The position numbers were made by a program, and so were the translations under genes. The notes beneath the pieces are model-generated. The model was not told the origin of the DNA and ran no database searches. It saw nothing but the letters and a program-made list of their open reading frames with translations. Below, in pieces: positions 49,102-60,640 of a stretch of 64,000 nucleotides of DNA (within the stretch, counting starts at the first letter, position 1; every line of letters begins with the position of its first letter). This DNA is from Zymoseptoria tritici IPO323 (taxonomy: Eukaryota > Ascomycota > Dothideomycetes > Mycosphaerellales > Mycosphaerellaceae), in NCBI RefSeq assembly GCF_000219625.1, contig NC_018214.1:682001-746000 (forward strand). The letters are read 5' to 3'.

Positions 49102-50907
49102 TGCACGCCGCGATGCAGCGACGACTCGAATGCGACCGAATGCGACGGCGTCAATGATGCGACAGAAAGAAGTTCAACAGCGGGAGTTGCGAGGTACTTG
49201 TACTTTGCCGCTCCATAAACTTCTGGGTTCCTTCTCCACCACAGCTTCGAAGCTCCACACAAGCTCCGGCAACAGCTTCACCTCTTCGGCACATGCTCAA
49301 CCACGACCACCAACATCACCACAATCACAATTACACGATCCTCCAAGTGTCTCTCCACAACGCTATCGACTGCCTCGCGCTCACACTTCGAACACCACAC
49401 TCCGACTCGTAATACCGCCACCTCCTCCTCTACCACATTACCTCTGCTACCACATCACCTCGGAGAAAGATCACACATTTGCTATTCACACTACAACACG
49501 GCGTTCGGGAAAGAGGCGGATTAGACCATGGGAACAAAAGCAATCTTCTAGACCACATTTTCGGGTTTTCGCAATGTGAAGTCCAGAGCAATCTGACTTG
49601 GCTTTGCTGTATAATAATGCATCATATCGGAGTTTTGGGGACAACAAACTGGGAAGGCGAGCGATTTGCTTTTGACGGCGAGTGGTTGGCGCTGGACGTC
49701 GACTGTGATTGCTTCGCTCATGGAACAGATTTCGGCGGCTGGGATATCTGCTTTTTACTGCGCAACGGCGATGGTCGGGATATCTGGTTTTTTTTTCGGG
49801 GAAAAAGTCCTGCGACACGGCTGGGAGACTGGCGTGGGCATAGCGAGAGGAGCAAACGCACTTCTCGCATCTGTTTGAATTTGGAAGGAGATGCGACTTT
49901 TTAATTTTTAGATACCCACATTGCAGAGTGCAAGTTATTGGAATCGTTCTACATGCTATTAGGCACTTTTCTGCTTTATTCACATCAGCGACTGTCTTCA
50001 GCATGCGAACTTCAGCACTGACTCCACATCACAGCAAGTCGTTCTCCTTGAAAAGTCTCAACTCTCCAAGACTCAACAAAACCAGCAACCCACCAACCCT
50101 CCCACCGATGACGAAAGACCAACAATCAAAAAATCTTCACAAAATCGCCCCTCTCCTCTCCGATCTCTCCACAAACCCTGCAGCCACCCACTTTGAGAGC
50201 AATCTGGAAGTCCACATCCGGAATGTCGTGTCACCGCCGGCGGCTGAACACAATCGCCCCATACGACCGGACCAGCCCAGCCGAGACCACAAATGTCTGG
50301 GATCTCAATCTGGCGGTGACAGATTGTGCCGATGTGGTCGATGTGGAGGCCTGTCATACCGATCGCTCGGGAGAGTGGTGGAGTCCTGGTCTGCACGGCG
50401 GATGGATCTGGTTCGCGGGTGGAGTGGCTGAGGTTGTGAAGCTTGGAGGTTTTGGGTCGCTGGGAGTGAGATGCGGTGCGGATGTGAGATGCTGGTGGTT
50501 TCCACTTTCCGGGTTTCCGGCGGTGTGAAGATATGTTACCTCCATCGATACGCTCAAACCGCAGCACACAGGTCGTCACTCATTGGCTTGGCCGGTGCAG
50601 TTTGAGCAGGAGAACGGAGGTAGGTAGGGATCTGGACGAGTTGAGGTTTTCCCTCGCTGGATCTGGAAGGATGATGCAAGGCTAAGAGATCATGTTGTGG
50701 ATGATCGTATCTGGTGTCTTTAAGCTGTTTCCGGAGACGTCTTGGACTATTCTGTCATGCAAGATCTTGTGCGAAGAGGTACTGTGCCTCGTGGTACGCT
50801 TTGACGGCGTACAGTGGATCGCAAGTCATCTGGTTCACTTCCATCTTCTCCCTACTCAGACTAAGCGCCGCAGTTGATCCATATACGCCACAAGAGACTT
50901 GCGATCT
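49102..50907. other. No firm gene
   Basis: Plus-strand frames at 49130-49579, 49928-50431 and 50193-50528, and a minus-strand frame at 50073-50579, overlap and contain no domain I know. The start MTKDQQSKNLHKIAPL (50108) looks protein-like, but the frame degenerates after about 45 codons, so a spliced gene I failed to resolve is possible. Confidence 0.35.
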
Positions 50908-51705
50908 CTATTGCGCCACCTCAAACAAGATCTCGACCAAGCCGCCTTCCACCTCCCTCTTCACATCATCCACACGCTTCGGCCCTTGCAAAATCAACGA
51001 CAACTTAACCTCACCCTTCTGCTCCTCCTCCGCCTGCACAATTCTCACACTCGGCGTCTCACCCTGCACATCAATCGGCCTTCCAACCTCAAACTTCCCC
51101 TCCTCCCTCGGAGTCCCAACATCTACAATTGTACCAGTCGCCCTCCTCAACTTCTCAACCTCCTTCCCACCTTTCACACTCACATTCATCCCCGCCATAC
51201 CCAGCACACCCGAAGGATGCGTCGTCGCTTCCCTACTAACCGGAACCCTCCTCTCCCTTGGCGTAACATCATGACACCAAAACGGCACACTGCCCCTCGA
51301 AGTGCCGGTCGGAAAGGTCACTTTCCACTTCAACTCCGTTCCATCCGGCTTGATCCTCCCACCCTCTACCGGGTCCTGATACGAAATGCTCGCATCAGTC
51401 TTCGCGAGACGTTCTCGAATAGGTTCGAGGGTAGAAAAGTCAGCGTCTACAGTCGTCAAAGCGTAGTCCACGACTCCGTAGGGCTTGTCCCACCAGTGGT
51501 CTTTCCGATTGGAAGCAGAATCGTCGATGAAAGCGATGAGTTCGAGGTAGGTCCCGTCGCTGAAGAGGATGAGTTTATTCTCGGTTTTGTTGTCGGCGTG
51601 GCGACCTCCCGGGCTGATGGTGAAGTTCTTGGTGAGCCAGGTGGGTGGGTCGAGGATGTCGGCGTGCGGGAGTAGGAGGACGACGTGGTCTAGTTGGGCG
51701 GTCAT
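50908..51705 (-). CDS. Glyoxalase-like domain protein
   Basis: An intronless 265-residue frame starting MTAQLDHVVLLLPHADI, the first beta-alpha unit of the vicinal-oxygen-chelate (glyoxalase-like) fold. The family pattern continues with a Gly-rich FTISPGGRHADNKTENKLIL loop and SDGTYLELIAFID, whose Glu is the usual metal ligand. A second half has WKVTFPTG and SVPFWCHDVTPRERRVP, then a repeat of the module. Proteins of this type are widespread in ascomycetes and are thought to be metal-dependent lyases or dioxygenase relatives; the substrate is unknown. No signal peptide, so cytosolic. The C-terminus VEGGLVEILFEVAQ completes the last strand, so the length appears full. Confidence 0.8.
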   Translation of the reverse strand: MTAQLDHVVLLLPHADILDPPTWLTKNFTISPGGRHADNKTENKLILFSDGTYLELIAFIDDSASNRKDHWWDKPYGVVDYALTTVDADFSTLEPIRERLAKTDASISYQDPVEGGRIKPDGTELKWKVTFPTGTSRGSVPFWCHDVTPRERRVPVSREATTHPSGVLGMAGMNVSVKGGKEVEKLRRATGTIVDVGTPREEGKFEVGRPIDVQGETPSVRIVQAEEEQKGEVKLSLILQGPKRVDDVKREVEGGLVEILFEVAQ

Positions 51706-52281
51706 GGTGCTCTACTAGTTGTTGGCGGCCTCTTTGTATCTTGGCTTTGTCTTCTGCAGTCTTCGCGGTTGATGTAGTTAGCTTGTAGAAGTGATGGCAT
51801 GGGTTCCGACGCAGAGGTTGGGCCCCAATATTCGGGCCCGATTCGGCATACCACTCCTCCCTACCGGATTTAGTTCGAATTCACTCCTTCCGTTCTCCAT
51901 CTTCATTTCATCGCTTCCACCGTCACATTGCCACTTCCTGTCTTCGCAATGCTCGATCAATTGGTATTTACAGACACCAACTCCGGTGCACTGTTTCTGG
52001 CTCGCTGCTCGTCTGTTCTGGGCTTGAGCTACATGCTGCTCCCAAGGTAAACATGCATTCTCTCGCATCGACTGATTTTCTTGTGAACTTTAGCAAGACG
52101 CTCCGTATCTTGCACGTGCGAATAGGCAGAGTGGAGCCTCAATTCACCTCACTCAGGCAGACGCGCCAGGCTGTTCCTCCGTTTGCATTTTCACTTTCTC
52201 CGTTGACCTCCACTTCCTCCTTCGATCTCAACTTCACTTCCACATTGTGGATTTCCTCTCTCGCGTTCTGCGCATCTCGCT
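51706..52281. other. Divergent promoter region
   Basis: Lies between the glyoxalase-like gene and RBR paralog 3; CT-rich near the right end. No coding evidence. Confidence 0.5.
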
Positions 52282-53766
52282 ATGGACATGAACGTCGGCG
52301 ACAGTCTGTGGAATGCGCCGATCCCTCCGCGTGCCACCATGGAGGATATCTTCGCTGACGTCGCATCGAAGCGTCCACCGCGTAAGAAGCAGAAAATAGC
52401 GCGCACCTGCATGATCTGCATAGGCGACATCGACATTCGAACACCTTGTCCGAGCTGCCTCGGTCTCTACTGCAGCTCATGTCTGCAGGATATGTTCACC
52501 GCCGCCGTGAAAGACCAGACTCGCTTTCCCGTCCGCTGCTGCGGCTTGATCCAGATACACCACGTTCTACCAGAGCTCGACACTGGTGTCGCTAAAGCGT
52601 ATCGAGTCGCATTCGAAAATTGGATGACCGCCAACAAGCTCTACTGTCCAAAGCCAACGTGCTCGGCCTTCATTCCTGAACGTCTGATCCCTGCCACGAA
52701 GAAGCTACTTCCAGACACACGTACGCCACTCGCGGGTAGCGCCCACGACACCTTCCCCTGTCCGACGTGCAAGACTAGCATTTGTGCCGACTGCCACAAG
52801 CTGGATCACGATAGTGCAGACTGCAGCACCAAGCAGGACGATGAGGAGAAGGCTATGCTAGCGGCGTTTGGTTACAAACAATGTCCAAGATGCGGCGAGG
52901 GAGTGAGGAAAATGTATGGCTGCACACACATGTACGTTGTTTAGCGAAGAGCGGCGCAGTTCCTTGATCTTTGCTAACGCTTCACTCCTCCAGGCTTTGC
53001 CGTTGCGGCGCGCACTGGTGCTGGGGCTGCTTACGCTCAGCGCAGCAATGCGTCGGCAGGTGCGACGACGAGGACGAGGGAGCCGAAGAAGAAGACGATG
53101 ATGAAGAAGAAGAAGAAGAAGGAGAGGATTTTGAGGGAGGCGAGAGTGAACAACTCAAAGAGGCTCTCACAGAATCGAGACTCATGACGGAGAAGCTCAT
53201 CGAAGACGCCAAAAAGACTGGACGAGGACTGCAGGTCCGAACAGCTGCAGACTCGGAACTCATCACGGGGAAGCTCATCGAAGATGCAAAGAAGACTGGA
53301 CTAGAACTGCAGGCTCAAGCAGCTGCAGACGCTGGATTCGCCATGTCTCAGCGTAGCCAGAGTCAAATATCCGACGCTCTCTTGAACGCTATCGTGGGCA
53401 AACACAACCGCACAAGTCTCGCCATCGCCGCAGATGCGCCATCTAGAGCTCCCGCTCCCATCAGCTTTGACGCCAGCACACAGCGAGACTGGGAACGAAG
53501 CGGTCTCAACTTCGGCGAGCATCCAGAAGAAGACGACACCTATGGCCAAATCTGGTCGTGTCGCCACACTTTGAACGCATACGAGGGCCGTGATGGTGAA
53601 GACATGCGGTAATTATTGCTCTTGGCCATGCCGACGTTGCATCCACTGACAGAAACATCACAGTTATGTGGAGTGTAACCGTTGCTTCAAGACCTGTCCC
53701 GACGGCCGAGACGCACGCATATGTGCACAATGCTTTTTGCTGGTTTGTAAGGAATGCGCAGCCTAG
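52282..53766 (+). CDS. RING-IBR-RING (RBR) E3 ligase-like protein, paralog 3
   Basis: Three exons (52282-52931, 52994-53608, 53664-53766) encode 455 residues. A basic RPPRKKQKIAR stretch could be a nuclear signal. RING1-like cysteines are at 43-87 (CMICIGD...CPSC...CSSC...RCCGLIQIHHVLP). The IBR is at 122-182, and RING2 has catalytic Cys214 in MYGCTHMLCRCGAHWCWGC. The linker contains an Asp/Glu-only run and then a tandem duplication of 26 residues (53181-53258, 53259-53336; core KLIEDAKKTG). The DWERSGLNFGEHPEED block and the C-terminal YVECNRCFKTCP...CAQCFLLVCKEC module end the protein. Intron sites are identical to those of the other paralogs. It is oriented head-to-tail with paralog 4, opposite in direction to paralogs 1 and 2. 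Confidence 0.88.
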
Positions 53767-54094
53767 CTCAAAGACGCAAAGTAGACCTGGACATGATGAA
53801 GATGCCGATAGCTCTCGATGGGTAGTTGGAGCCGCAGTGCGCGCGGTGAAAACTTCTTCTTCTGCTTGCATGCTCAAGGTGCCTCGCGAAATGTCCAGAC
53901 GGCTCCGTGGGAGTTCGATATGCACCTACCACGCGCTTTCTGGAACGTTGTGGCAGATCATATACTTCAGGATGAGTTTGCTTGCATTGAGTGCTACGTC
54001 TTCAATCAGCTCATTTCTTTTCTCCTCCTTGCACACCTCACTGACGATTCTCCGTACCCCATCCTCTCCGTTTTCCAACGGTTTGCTTCGCATC
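53767..54094. other. Spacer between RBR paralogs 3 and 4
   Basis: Promoter/leader of paralog 4. The frame of paralog 4 is open upstream to 53666, but that extension has no family similarity. Confidence 0.45.
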
Positions 54095-55448
54095 ATGAAC
54101 AATCTAGGGGAGCATTCATTCCATTTCGACGCTGCCGACTTCCCTTCCTTACCTGGAACCCAAGCTCCGCGCATTCCCGAAGTGCCTCCTGATCGACCAC
54201 AGGTTTCTCCACCGCCACCCACACGCAAAAGCACTTCACCTACACTGGCATGCATCATCTGCCAGAGGACCGACAGCCTCATTCGACCCTGTCCACACTG
54301 TGCTACCGACTACTGCGGCGAATGTCTCAAAGACTGGTTCGTCGCTAACACCAAAAGCGCCCCTTTCTCTGCCCCTCGTTGTCACGCTCTTATTCAAATT
54401 CACTCCGTCCTTCCGACCCTCGATTCAGAGACTGCAAGAGCATACCGTGCAGCACTCGAGATCTGGGTCAGTGCTAGAAAGATCTACTGTCCGATTGCGA
54501 CATGCTCTACCGCAATTCCCGAGCGCCTTGTTCCGGCTGCGTCCAGCAATCCCCTGTCGACAGCCGTTCAAGCTGACGGCTTCTCTTGCCCGAAGTGCGA
54601 GGCCAGAGTCTGCACCAAGTGTCTCAAGCAAGAACACATCGGCGCAAGATGTGATACATCAGAAGAGGACAAGATCATGGCGATAATTTCCGAGTTCGGG
54701 TATAAGAAGTGTCCGTGCTGCGGCCAAGGCGTGAAGAAAATGTTTGGCTGCCCGCATGTGTAAGTTGCTCCCACCATATGAGCACGACGGAGATCAGCCT
54801 GCTAACATTGATACCATTCCTTAGACAATGCCACTGCGGTACTCATCTGTGTTGGCGATGCATGCTCAGCATAGAAAACTGCTCGTGCAGAAGCCGCCGC
54901 CCAGGTTCACCACCCGTTCAGAGGGCCAATACGCTCTCGCCGCTTCTCCCGCCGACTCCGTTTCCAAGCATAAGTCCGGAACTTCAGCGGCAGCGCAACG
55001 CTCAGTACGCCCGAGACTTCCCGCCATTCGATCCGAACATCGCTCGTCCCAGCCGTGGCGCCGCAACAGGCAGCTCCATCGCACCTCCAGCGAGCCCGAT
55101 CAACCTTGATGGCGGCTCAGAACATCAATGGGAGGCCAGCGGTCTGGACTTGGGCCCAGAGCCGGAGCACGACGGGCAAACTCAAGTCTGGGCGTGCGAT
55201 CATCGATGGGAGAGCTTCGAGCATGTTGACGACGGGCACAATCACGGAGATCTTCAGTATGAGGACACATCTGTTCACACCGTGATCAAGCAGTCCCGCT
55301 AACGTTCGTTCGCAGATATGTTGAATGCAATCGATGCTCCAAGAACTGTCCGGACGGACAGCATGCAAGCATGTGCCATGAGTGTAGTCTGCTCGTTTGC
55401 GACGACTGCAAGGCAGATTATCAGGCCGCGAGAGGGCACGGGCAGTGA
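54095..55448 (+). CDS. RING-IBR-RING (RBR) E3 ligase-like protein, paralog 4
   Basis: Three exons (54095-54759, 54825-55256, 55316-55448) give 409 residues. A Pro-rich N-terminus precedes RING1-like cysteines at 53-96 (CIICQRTD...CPHC...CGEC). Here the HCC/RCC pair of the other paralogs has become RCH, so one zinc ligand is replaced by His. The IBR is at 132-186, and RING2 has catalytic Cys219 in MFGCPHVQCHCGTHLCWRC. The linker is Pro/Ser-rich rather than acidic. The QWEASGLDLGPEPEHD block and the C-terminal YVECNRCSKNCP...CHECSLLVCDDC module follow. It is the most divergent of the four. The start was chosen at the ATG that gives an N-terminus of similar length to the paralogs. Confidence 0.86.
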
Positions 55449-55868
55449 TGCGAGACATGGAGGGGTGTTGCCGACGAAACTTACATGCACTGTGCATCAA
55501 CAGCTCTGCGCCTCCATCGACCGGGATCAGCATGGTCGATTTGGCGAGCAAGGCGTACAGAGATTGCCAATCGCAGCACTGTGGGGACCAAGGACAACGT
55601 GACAGCGAAGAATCCTCGATTCCAACAGAGTTGAAGATGCTGTAGGTACCTCAGAAGATTGATACTACAGATGTAGGAAGTGCGACAAGGAGCGAAACAA
55701 ATGCGCTCCGTGTTTTGGGCCTCCTCCATCTCCTACCACGCCATCCCTTTCCCTGTCATCCATCCCTTCCATTGCTCTCTCCTCCCTCAGCGGAAAGCGC
55801 CCCATCCAATACCAACGAATCGCGGAGGTGTTGTCTCAATGCAAGGGCGCCAGTCCGGGAAGAAGTTT
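55449..55868. other. Spacer, downstream flank of the tandem secreted-protein repeat
   Basis: Contains a segment near 55675-55840 that resembles the flank at about 56780-56945 (for example ACCAACGAATCGCGG versus ACCAGCGAATCGCGG), so the duplication extends beyond the coding parts. Confidence 0.5.
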
Positions 55869-56103
55869 TCACCGGCAAACACTGGGATCATCTTGATTTT
55901 GGCACTGTAGGGCACGTCAGTCATGGAAGCCGACATGGGACAAGAGAGCGGCAACGTACAACGCAGCAATCGTGCTGGTGGGTCTTCCTCCGGCACGTGA
56001 AGTAGCAAGGGTCGCTTGGGTCCCCGGTAGCGATGGCCGCTGGCGCTGCGGAAGCGCAAAAGGTGAGCAGGAGGGTGGAGGCGAGGTAGATGATAGATCT
56101 CAT
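55869..56103 (-). CDS. Six-cysteine secreted peptide, copy 1 (59 residues)
   Basis: Two exons (56103-55960 and 55904-55869) encode MRSIIYLASTLLLTFCASA, a clean signal peptide, and a 40-residue mature peptide with cysteines at 33, 37, 46, 47, 49 and 58: pattern C-x3-C-x8-CC-x-C-x8-C. The intron (55 bp) has a GTACGT donor, CATGACTGAC as branch region and a CTACAG acceptor; without splicing the frame loses the last two cysteines. The mature part is hydrophilic and can form three disulfides, like small effectors or antimicrobial-type peptides. The tandem relative 1.1 kb away has the same length, intron phase and cysteine spacing from residue 46 on. Function unknown. Confidence 0.75.
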
Positions 56104-56974
56104 TTTGGCAGTTTGGTTTGATTGGCGTGGGTTGACTTTGTGCGGGTCTGAGTTGACGTATTTGCGATGGTGAGGTGGTGGTCTGATTACGTGGTAGTTG
56201 AGTCGTTGGCTGCTGGAGAAGGAGGGAAAGAAGAGCGTCTCAAGCGGGGTGTCGAGCGTTGTTATATCACGCCTTGTCCGGTGCAGTGCTGCTGCGGACG
56301 CTCGGATTAAGAGGTCATGGATTATCTCCTCCGATCGCCCGTCGTATGGCTGCACAGCCCCAAAGCTCAGTGGCCGGTTCTTGAACCCAACTGTCCGAGC
56401 CACTGTCAGCTCGCGACTTCTTCGATCGCATCGACTGAGTTTCCAGCGACGGGTACTACTCCTGCCTGCAGGAAACGGCCTGTACAGCCTCTGTCCTCAA
56501 TGCATGATTTCGTGCCGTCATGTCACTTCACCATTCTTTCTCAAGCTCCCAGCTGGCCCAGCGATTGTCGTTACCGCGGAAGTCTTCGCCATAGGCTGCA
56601 CCTCGATTGTGGTGAAGCTCCTCGTTGACATTTTGCCCTATACACGTGGAGTGCACAAGGCGCGCACACATATAGATTGCCAGTCGTACATTTTGGGGAA
56701 ATGACAGTGAAGTGAACAGCAAAGGAAAAATTATCCCAACAGACTAAAGATGCTGCGTTGACCCTTGCAACAAATGAGCGGAAGTGCGACGAAACGAAAG
56801 AACTGCGCCCGGAAGACGCTCTGCCATCCTCCCCATCCTCTCCCATCACGCCCTCCCTCTGCAAGTGATTCGTCTCCTCACCCGGCTTCTTCAGTCACCG
56901 AACCCGACGCATGGAGCACCAGCGAATCGCGGCAGTGTACCTCAGCGCAAGGGTGGGTAGTCCTGAGGAACTCG
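56104..56974. other. Spacer inside the tandem duplication
   Basis: Promoter of copy 1 and 3' flank of copy 2; no additional gene seen. Confidence 0.5.
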
Positions 56975-57209
56975 TCATCCACAGAGACTGGGGTCGTCTA
57001 GGTTTCGGCACTGCAGCGCATGTCAGGTATGACCGTCAACATCGGAGAAGCGGATGGCAACGTACAACACAACAGCCTTTCCCACCTCGAAGGCATTGGT
57101 AGAAGCAGGGATCGTTTGGGTTTGCAGGACCTCCTCCTCGAGGTCCTGGCGCGGCGGAAGCGCAGATGGCGAGGAGCAGGGTAGAGGCGAGGTAGAAGAT
57201 AGACTTCAT
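56975..57209 (-). CDS. Six-cysteine secreted peptide, copy 2 (59 residues)
   Basis: Two exons (57209-57066 and 57010-56975). The signal peptide MKSIFYLASTLLLAICASA is nearly identical to that of copy 1. The mature part has a Gly/Pro-rich stretch, then cysteines at 35, 39, 46, 47, 49 and 58 (C-x3-C-x6-CC-x-C-x8-C), ending DDPSLCG. The intron is 55 bp with a GTACGT donor and CTGCAG acceptor at the same codon as in copy 1. The mature sequences differ much more (about half of positions) than the signal peptides, which would fit diversifying selection on the mature part, though two sequences cannot prove it. Confidence 0.75.
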
Positions 57210-58043
57210 GTTGACAGTTTTGCTTGAACGTTGGTGAAGTGCCTTGGTGGTGGGTTGAGTTGGTAATGGTCTGATCTCGCAGTGGTCCGACTTTGCAGTG
57301 GTTTGATTCTTTTGTAGGTGGGATGCTGCCTGTCCGGAGGAGAAGAAAAGCGACGCGAGCGGCGTTCCGAGGGTTGTTTATCATAGACGATGGCGGCTTC
57401 TCCTTTCGCAGGGCAGTGCTGGGGAAGAAGCGGGCGGAGCAAGAGGTCAGGGACATCCTCAACACTCAGCCCCTGTTCCGAAGCTCGATTGCAGCCGACA
57501 TGGTTTCTCTCCGTTCCTTTTGCGGTGAAAATTTCTCCTTGTGCAGGGTAGTTGACACACGGACTTCGCAAAACAATCTTACCTAGTAACATTGCAGGCC
57601 TCAGATCGCATCAGAGCACGTTGCAAGTTGTGCAACAAGCCCGCGTCCCACGCTCCCCGAGTGGATGTTTTTGTATGTGGAATAAGGGCTGTATTCTACA
57701 GCGTACGCACGCATCGGAACGGTCACCTTTCAGACTCGGCCGGATATTGACGGCCTTGTTACGAGGAAGTGAGCCAACCCGTCCCTGGACAGCCTTGTGC
57801 CTGTAAACGAGGCGAACATTCCGGTGCGTTCCGGCCAACGCATGAATCGGTGTCGTCATAGGTTCGCCATGCCTTCGTGACATTTGCTGTTGCTGGAAGG
57901 CCTCGAATTGGATCAGAGCCCGCAACCGCTGGCCCTCGCCTCAGTGCGTCGTGTTTCGCTGTCAGCAATTTGATGACGGACGAATAATAAGGTGCGTGAA
58001 CGCCTTGAGTGTCTGAAGTTGAATCGGTCGCGCACCTGTGCGT
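57210..58043. other. Intergenic, no supported gene
   Basis: Short frames on both strands without features; left part is the promoter of secreted-peptide copy 2. Confidence 0.5.
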
Positions 58044-60262
58044 CTATCCCTGCTGCTGTAGAACATACTTTTGAACGGCCTGCAAATCATCAGCATCGTC
58101 TCACTGCCACACCGTCTCACATAACATCGCCAGAGACCGAGGCAGACTTACCGCACGAAGCAAGCCCAATTGCCGTTGCGTCCGCATGTACACATCTCGA
58201 TACTGCTCAATCGTCTCCTCCACAACTTGACGCCTCGTCTTTCGACCTTCGCAGATAGCCTTCATCTTCAGCTCCATCTGTCACAAGTCAGCGGTTCATC
58301 CTTGAACGACCGCGAACGGAATCACATACCTCCTTTCGCAAGAACGGCTTCGCAAGACTGATCTCGAAGCCCATGCTCTCGTACCCTTCAATCAACGCCA
58401 CGCCCAGCGTTGTCGGAATGAACTCCTGCACGCCACCATTGCCTCCGCCGCCGCCATTCGCAGCACCACCTCGACCTCCTCTTCCACCTCTGCCTCCTCG
58501 ACCTCTTGCGCCACGGCCACCCCTGCCACGGCCACCACGCTCGGCGGGCTCGTCGTCAGGCTCGTACTCATCTTCCGACATGTCCTGACCTGCCTGCGGC
58601 TGGACTCTCCCGCGTGGTCGCGCCATGACATACTCCCTCTCTTTGATCTTGGCAATGTGCTCCGCCATCGTAGCATCCGTTCCGATGCCGTTCGCATCCA
58701 TGAGGCCAATCAGTTCCGGCTCGGTCAGGTATCCCGGTGGCGTAGTCTCGCCTTCGTGCATCCGAGCTTCAGTGGGCACGAATGTCTCACCAACGGCGAA
58801 GATGGGAAGTTCTTGACTGCTTGTCCACTTGTCGTATGGGTATACATCGAGGTAGTTGCGCTCGAGGACCATCAGCCCGGAGGCGTTGAACGTTTCCGCG
58901 CCGTATAGGATGCCGATGTCTGTTTTCGTTCCTTGAGCGTCTTTGGAGCAACATGCAAGGAAGCGGCGGACGATGAACTCGTAGACTCGTCGATGTTCGT
59001 GATCGAGAGCGTTATTGGCGACGAAGTTGACTGGGTGAATGGGAGGATGGGCTTTGTCATTGTTGCGACCCATGCGCGGCCAGGAAAACCCTCCGTTGCG
59101 CAGACCCTGGGCGAAGTTGCCCCAATCAGGGCTCTGGATTTGTTTGTCGATGATTGTATTGAGGTCTGTATTGCGATCGAATTGATCGGTCTCTGTACGC
59201 GGGTAGCTGATGAACCCATCTTGGTAAAGTTTCTCGGCGATTTGCATGACACGTTGACTGTTCATGCGGAGAAAGCGACTCCCGCACTTCTGCAGCTCGA
59301 CTGTTGTGAGGGGAAGGGGTTTCCATTTGCTTGTCGGCTTCTTGGTGACTTTCGTCACTCTCGCCGTTCGAGCGGTCAGACATCGCTCGAAGAGGATGGT
59401 AACAACCATGCGGTCGAAGAGATGGCCACGAGACCAATGAAAGTTGACCTTGACGCGATCCTTCTCATGCATCACCTTGATGCCCCAGAAGGTCTCCGGT
59501 AGGAAGTTCTTGACTCGAAAGTACCTTTCCACGACGAAGCCCAACGTTGGAAACTGACAACTCCCATAGCTGATGACCGACCCCTCCCTGCCCGGGATCA
59601 TGGCCTGAAGAGTCAGGCTCAGATTTCGGGTGAAAGCAACTCCAACCCGCAGATCGAGTTCGATCCGGGAGGCGACAGCGGCAGCCTGTGCTTCATCCAG
59701 GGGGATCGGCGCTCGTGCGGCAGCAATGATGTGAGCTCGTTCAATATTGGAAAAGCGAGCCCTTACAGTCTTTCCAGGATTCCTGAGGTATGCGTTCTTC
59801 TTGCAAGCAACATCTCGAATCTCGCTGCCGATGGCCTCACCTTCACGATCGCAATCCGTCCAGATGTAGAGATATCTGGCATACTGAGCTTGATTCTCGA
59901 TGTTGGCTGCAATAGCCTTCCTCTCGTTGTCGATGTACGACTCTATCCGGCATTCGAACAGCGCAGAAGGGTCACACGACTGCCAGCCTTTATATTCGCG
60001 TGGGAAATCGTGAGACATCAAATGGCCGGCCACAGAGGTCATGGTGACGCTGCATTGTCCCCATCCCGGGAAGTTGTAATCGAAGATGTAGTTCTTGATG
60101 AATTGATTCCCCTGGATGGAGCGCTGCAGGAGATTAGCATTCGTTCATGATTGTTGTCATTTGTTCTTCACTCACACATTGCACTTGACCACCACCGAGA
60201 TGATTGGCAACAGCTTTGGCGATTGAAGGCTTTTCAGCCACGCAAAGAACTTGAATCGCCAT
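58044..60262 (-). CDS. top3: DNA topoisomerase III
   Basis: Four exons (60262-60176, 60123-58330, 58277-58152, 58079-58044) encode 680 residues. The Toprim domain starts IQVLCVAEKPSIAKAVANHL and carries DCDREGE with Asp119 and Asp121. The catalytic tyrosine is Tyr336 in GFISYPRTETDQF. The late motif GIGTDATMAEHI is intact. A 40-residue Arg-Gly-Gly-rich insertion lies at about 551-594, before the final helical part, and no C-terminal zinc fingers follow, as in yeast Top3. As a type IA enzyme it passes single strands and, with Sgs1/BLM-type helicase and Rmi1, dissolves double Holliday junctions in the nucleus. Small final exons (126 and 36 bp) restore the expected LRKEMELKMKAICEGRKTRR C-terminus, which a single-exon model would miss. 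It shares a 378 bp divergent promoter with SPT5. Confidence 0.95.
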
Positions 60263-60640
60263 CGCGCCGGGCAATGGTGATGATTTCGAGTCTTCGCTTT
60301 CTCCTCATAGTATCAGCGGAATGTAATGTCTTGGAACTTGTGTTTGTGATGGTGATGATAGTTGCCTTCGCTCTCTTCAAAGTTTCGTGTTTTGTCGCGT
60401 CGTGAAGCTGAGTGAGGCGGTGCACGAGCTGTGGCTTCGGCCTCTCGGTACGGCCCGCCGGTCGGATGCCATTCACCTTTGATCCGCACCCGTGTCGTGT
60501 GTTGCTGCATTCATTGATGAACATTCCACTTCGCTGCATCCCCTTTCTTTGACATTGCCCGACCTCGATCTTTCCACAGACACACACCTTCGTGGAGTCT
60601 CACCACCAGCAAATTGTAAATCCACCGCACACAGCTCATC
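60263..60640. promoter_or_regulatory. Bidirectional promoter between top3 and spt5
   Basis: The 378 bp between the two start codons must hold both promoters. No TATA box is obvious in either direction, as is common for housekeeping genes; short GATGGTGATGAT-type repeats are present near 60345-60360. Confidence 0.6.
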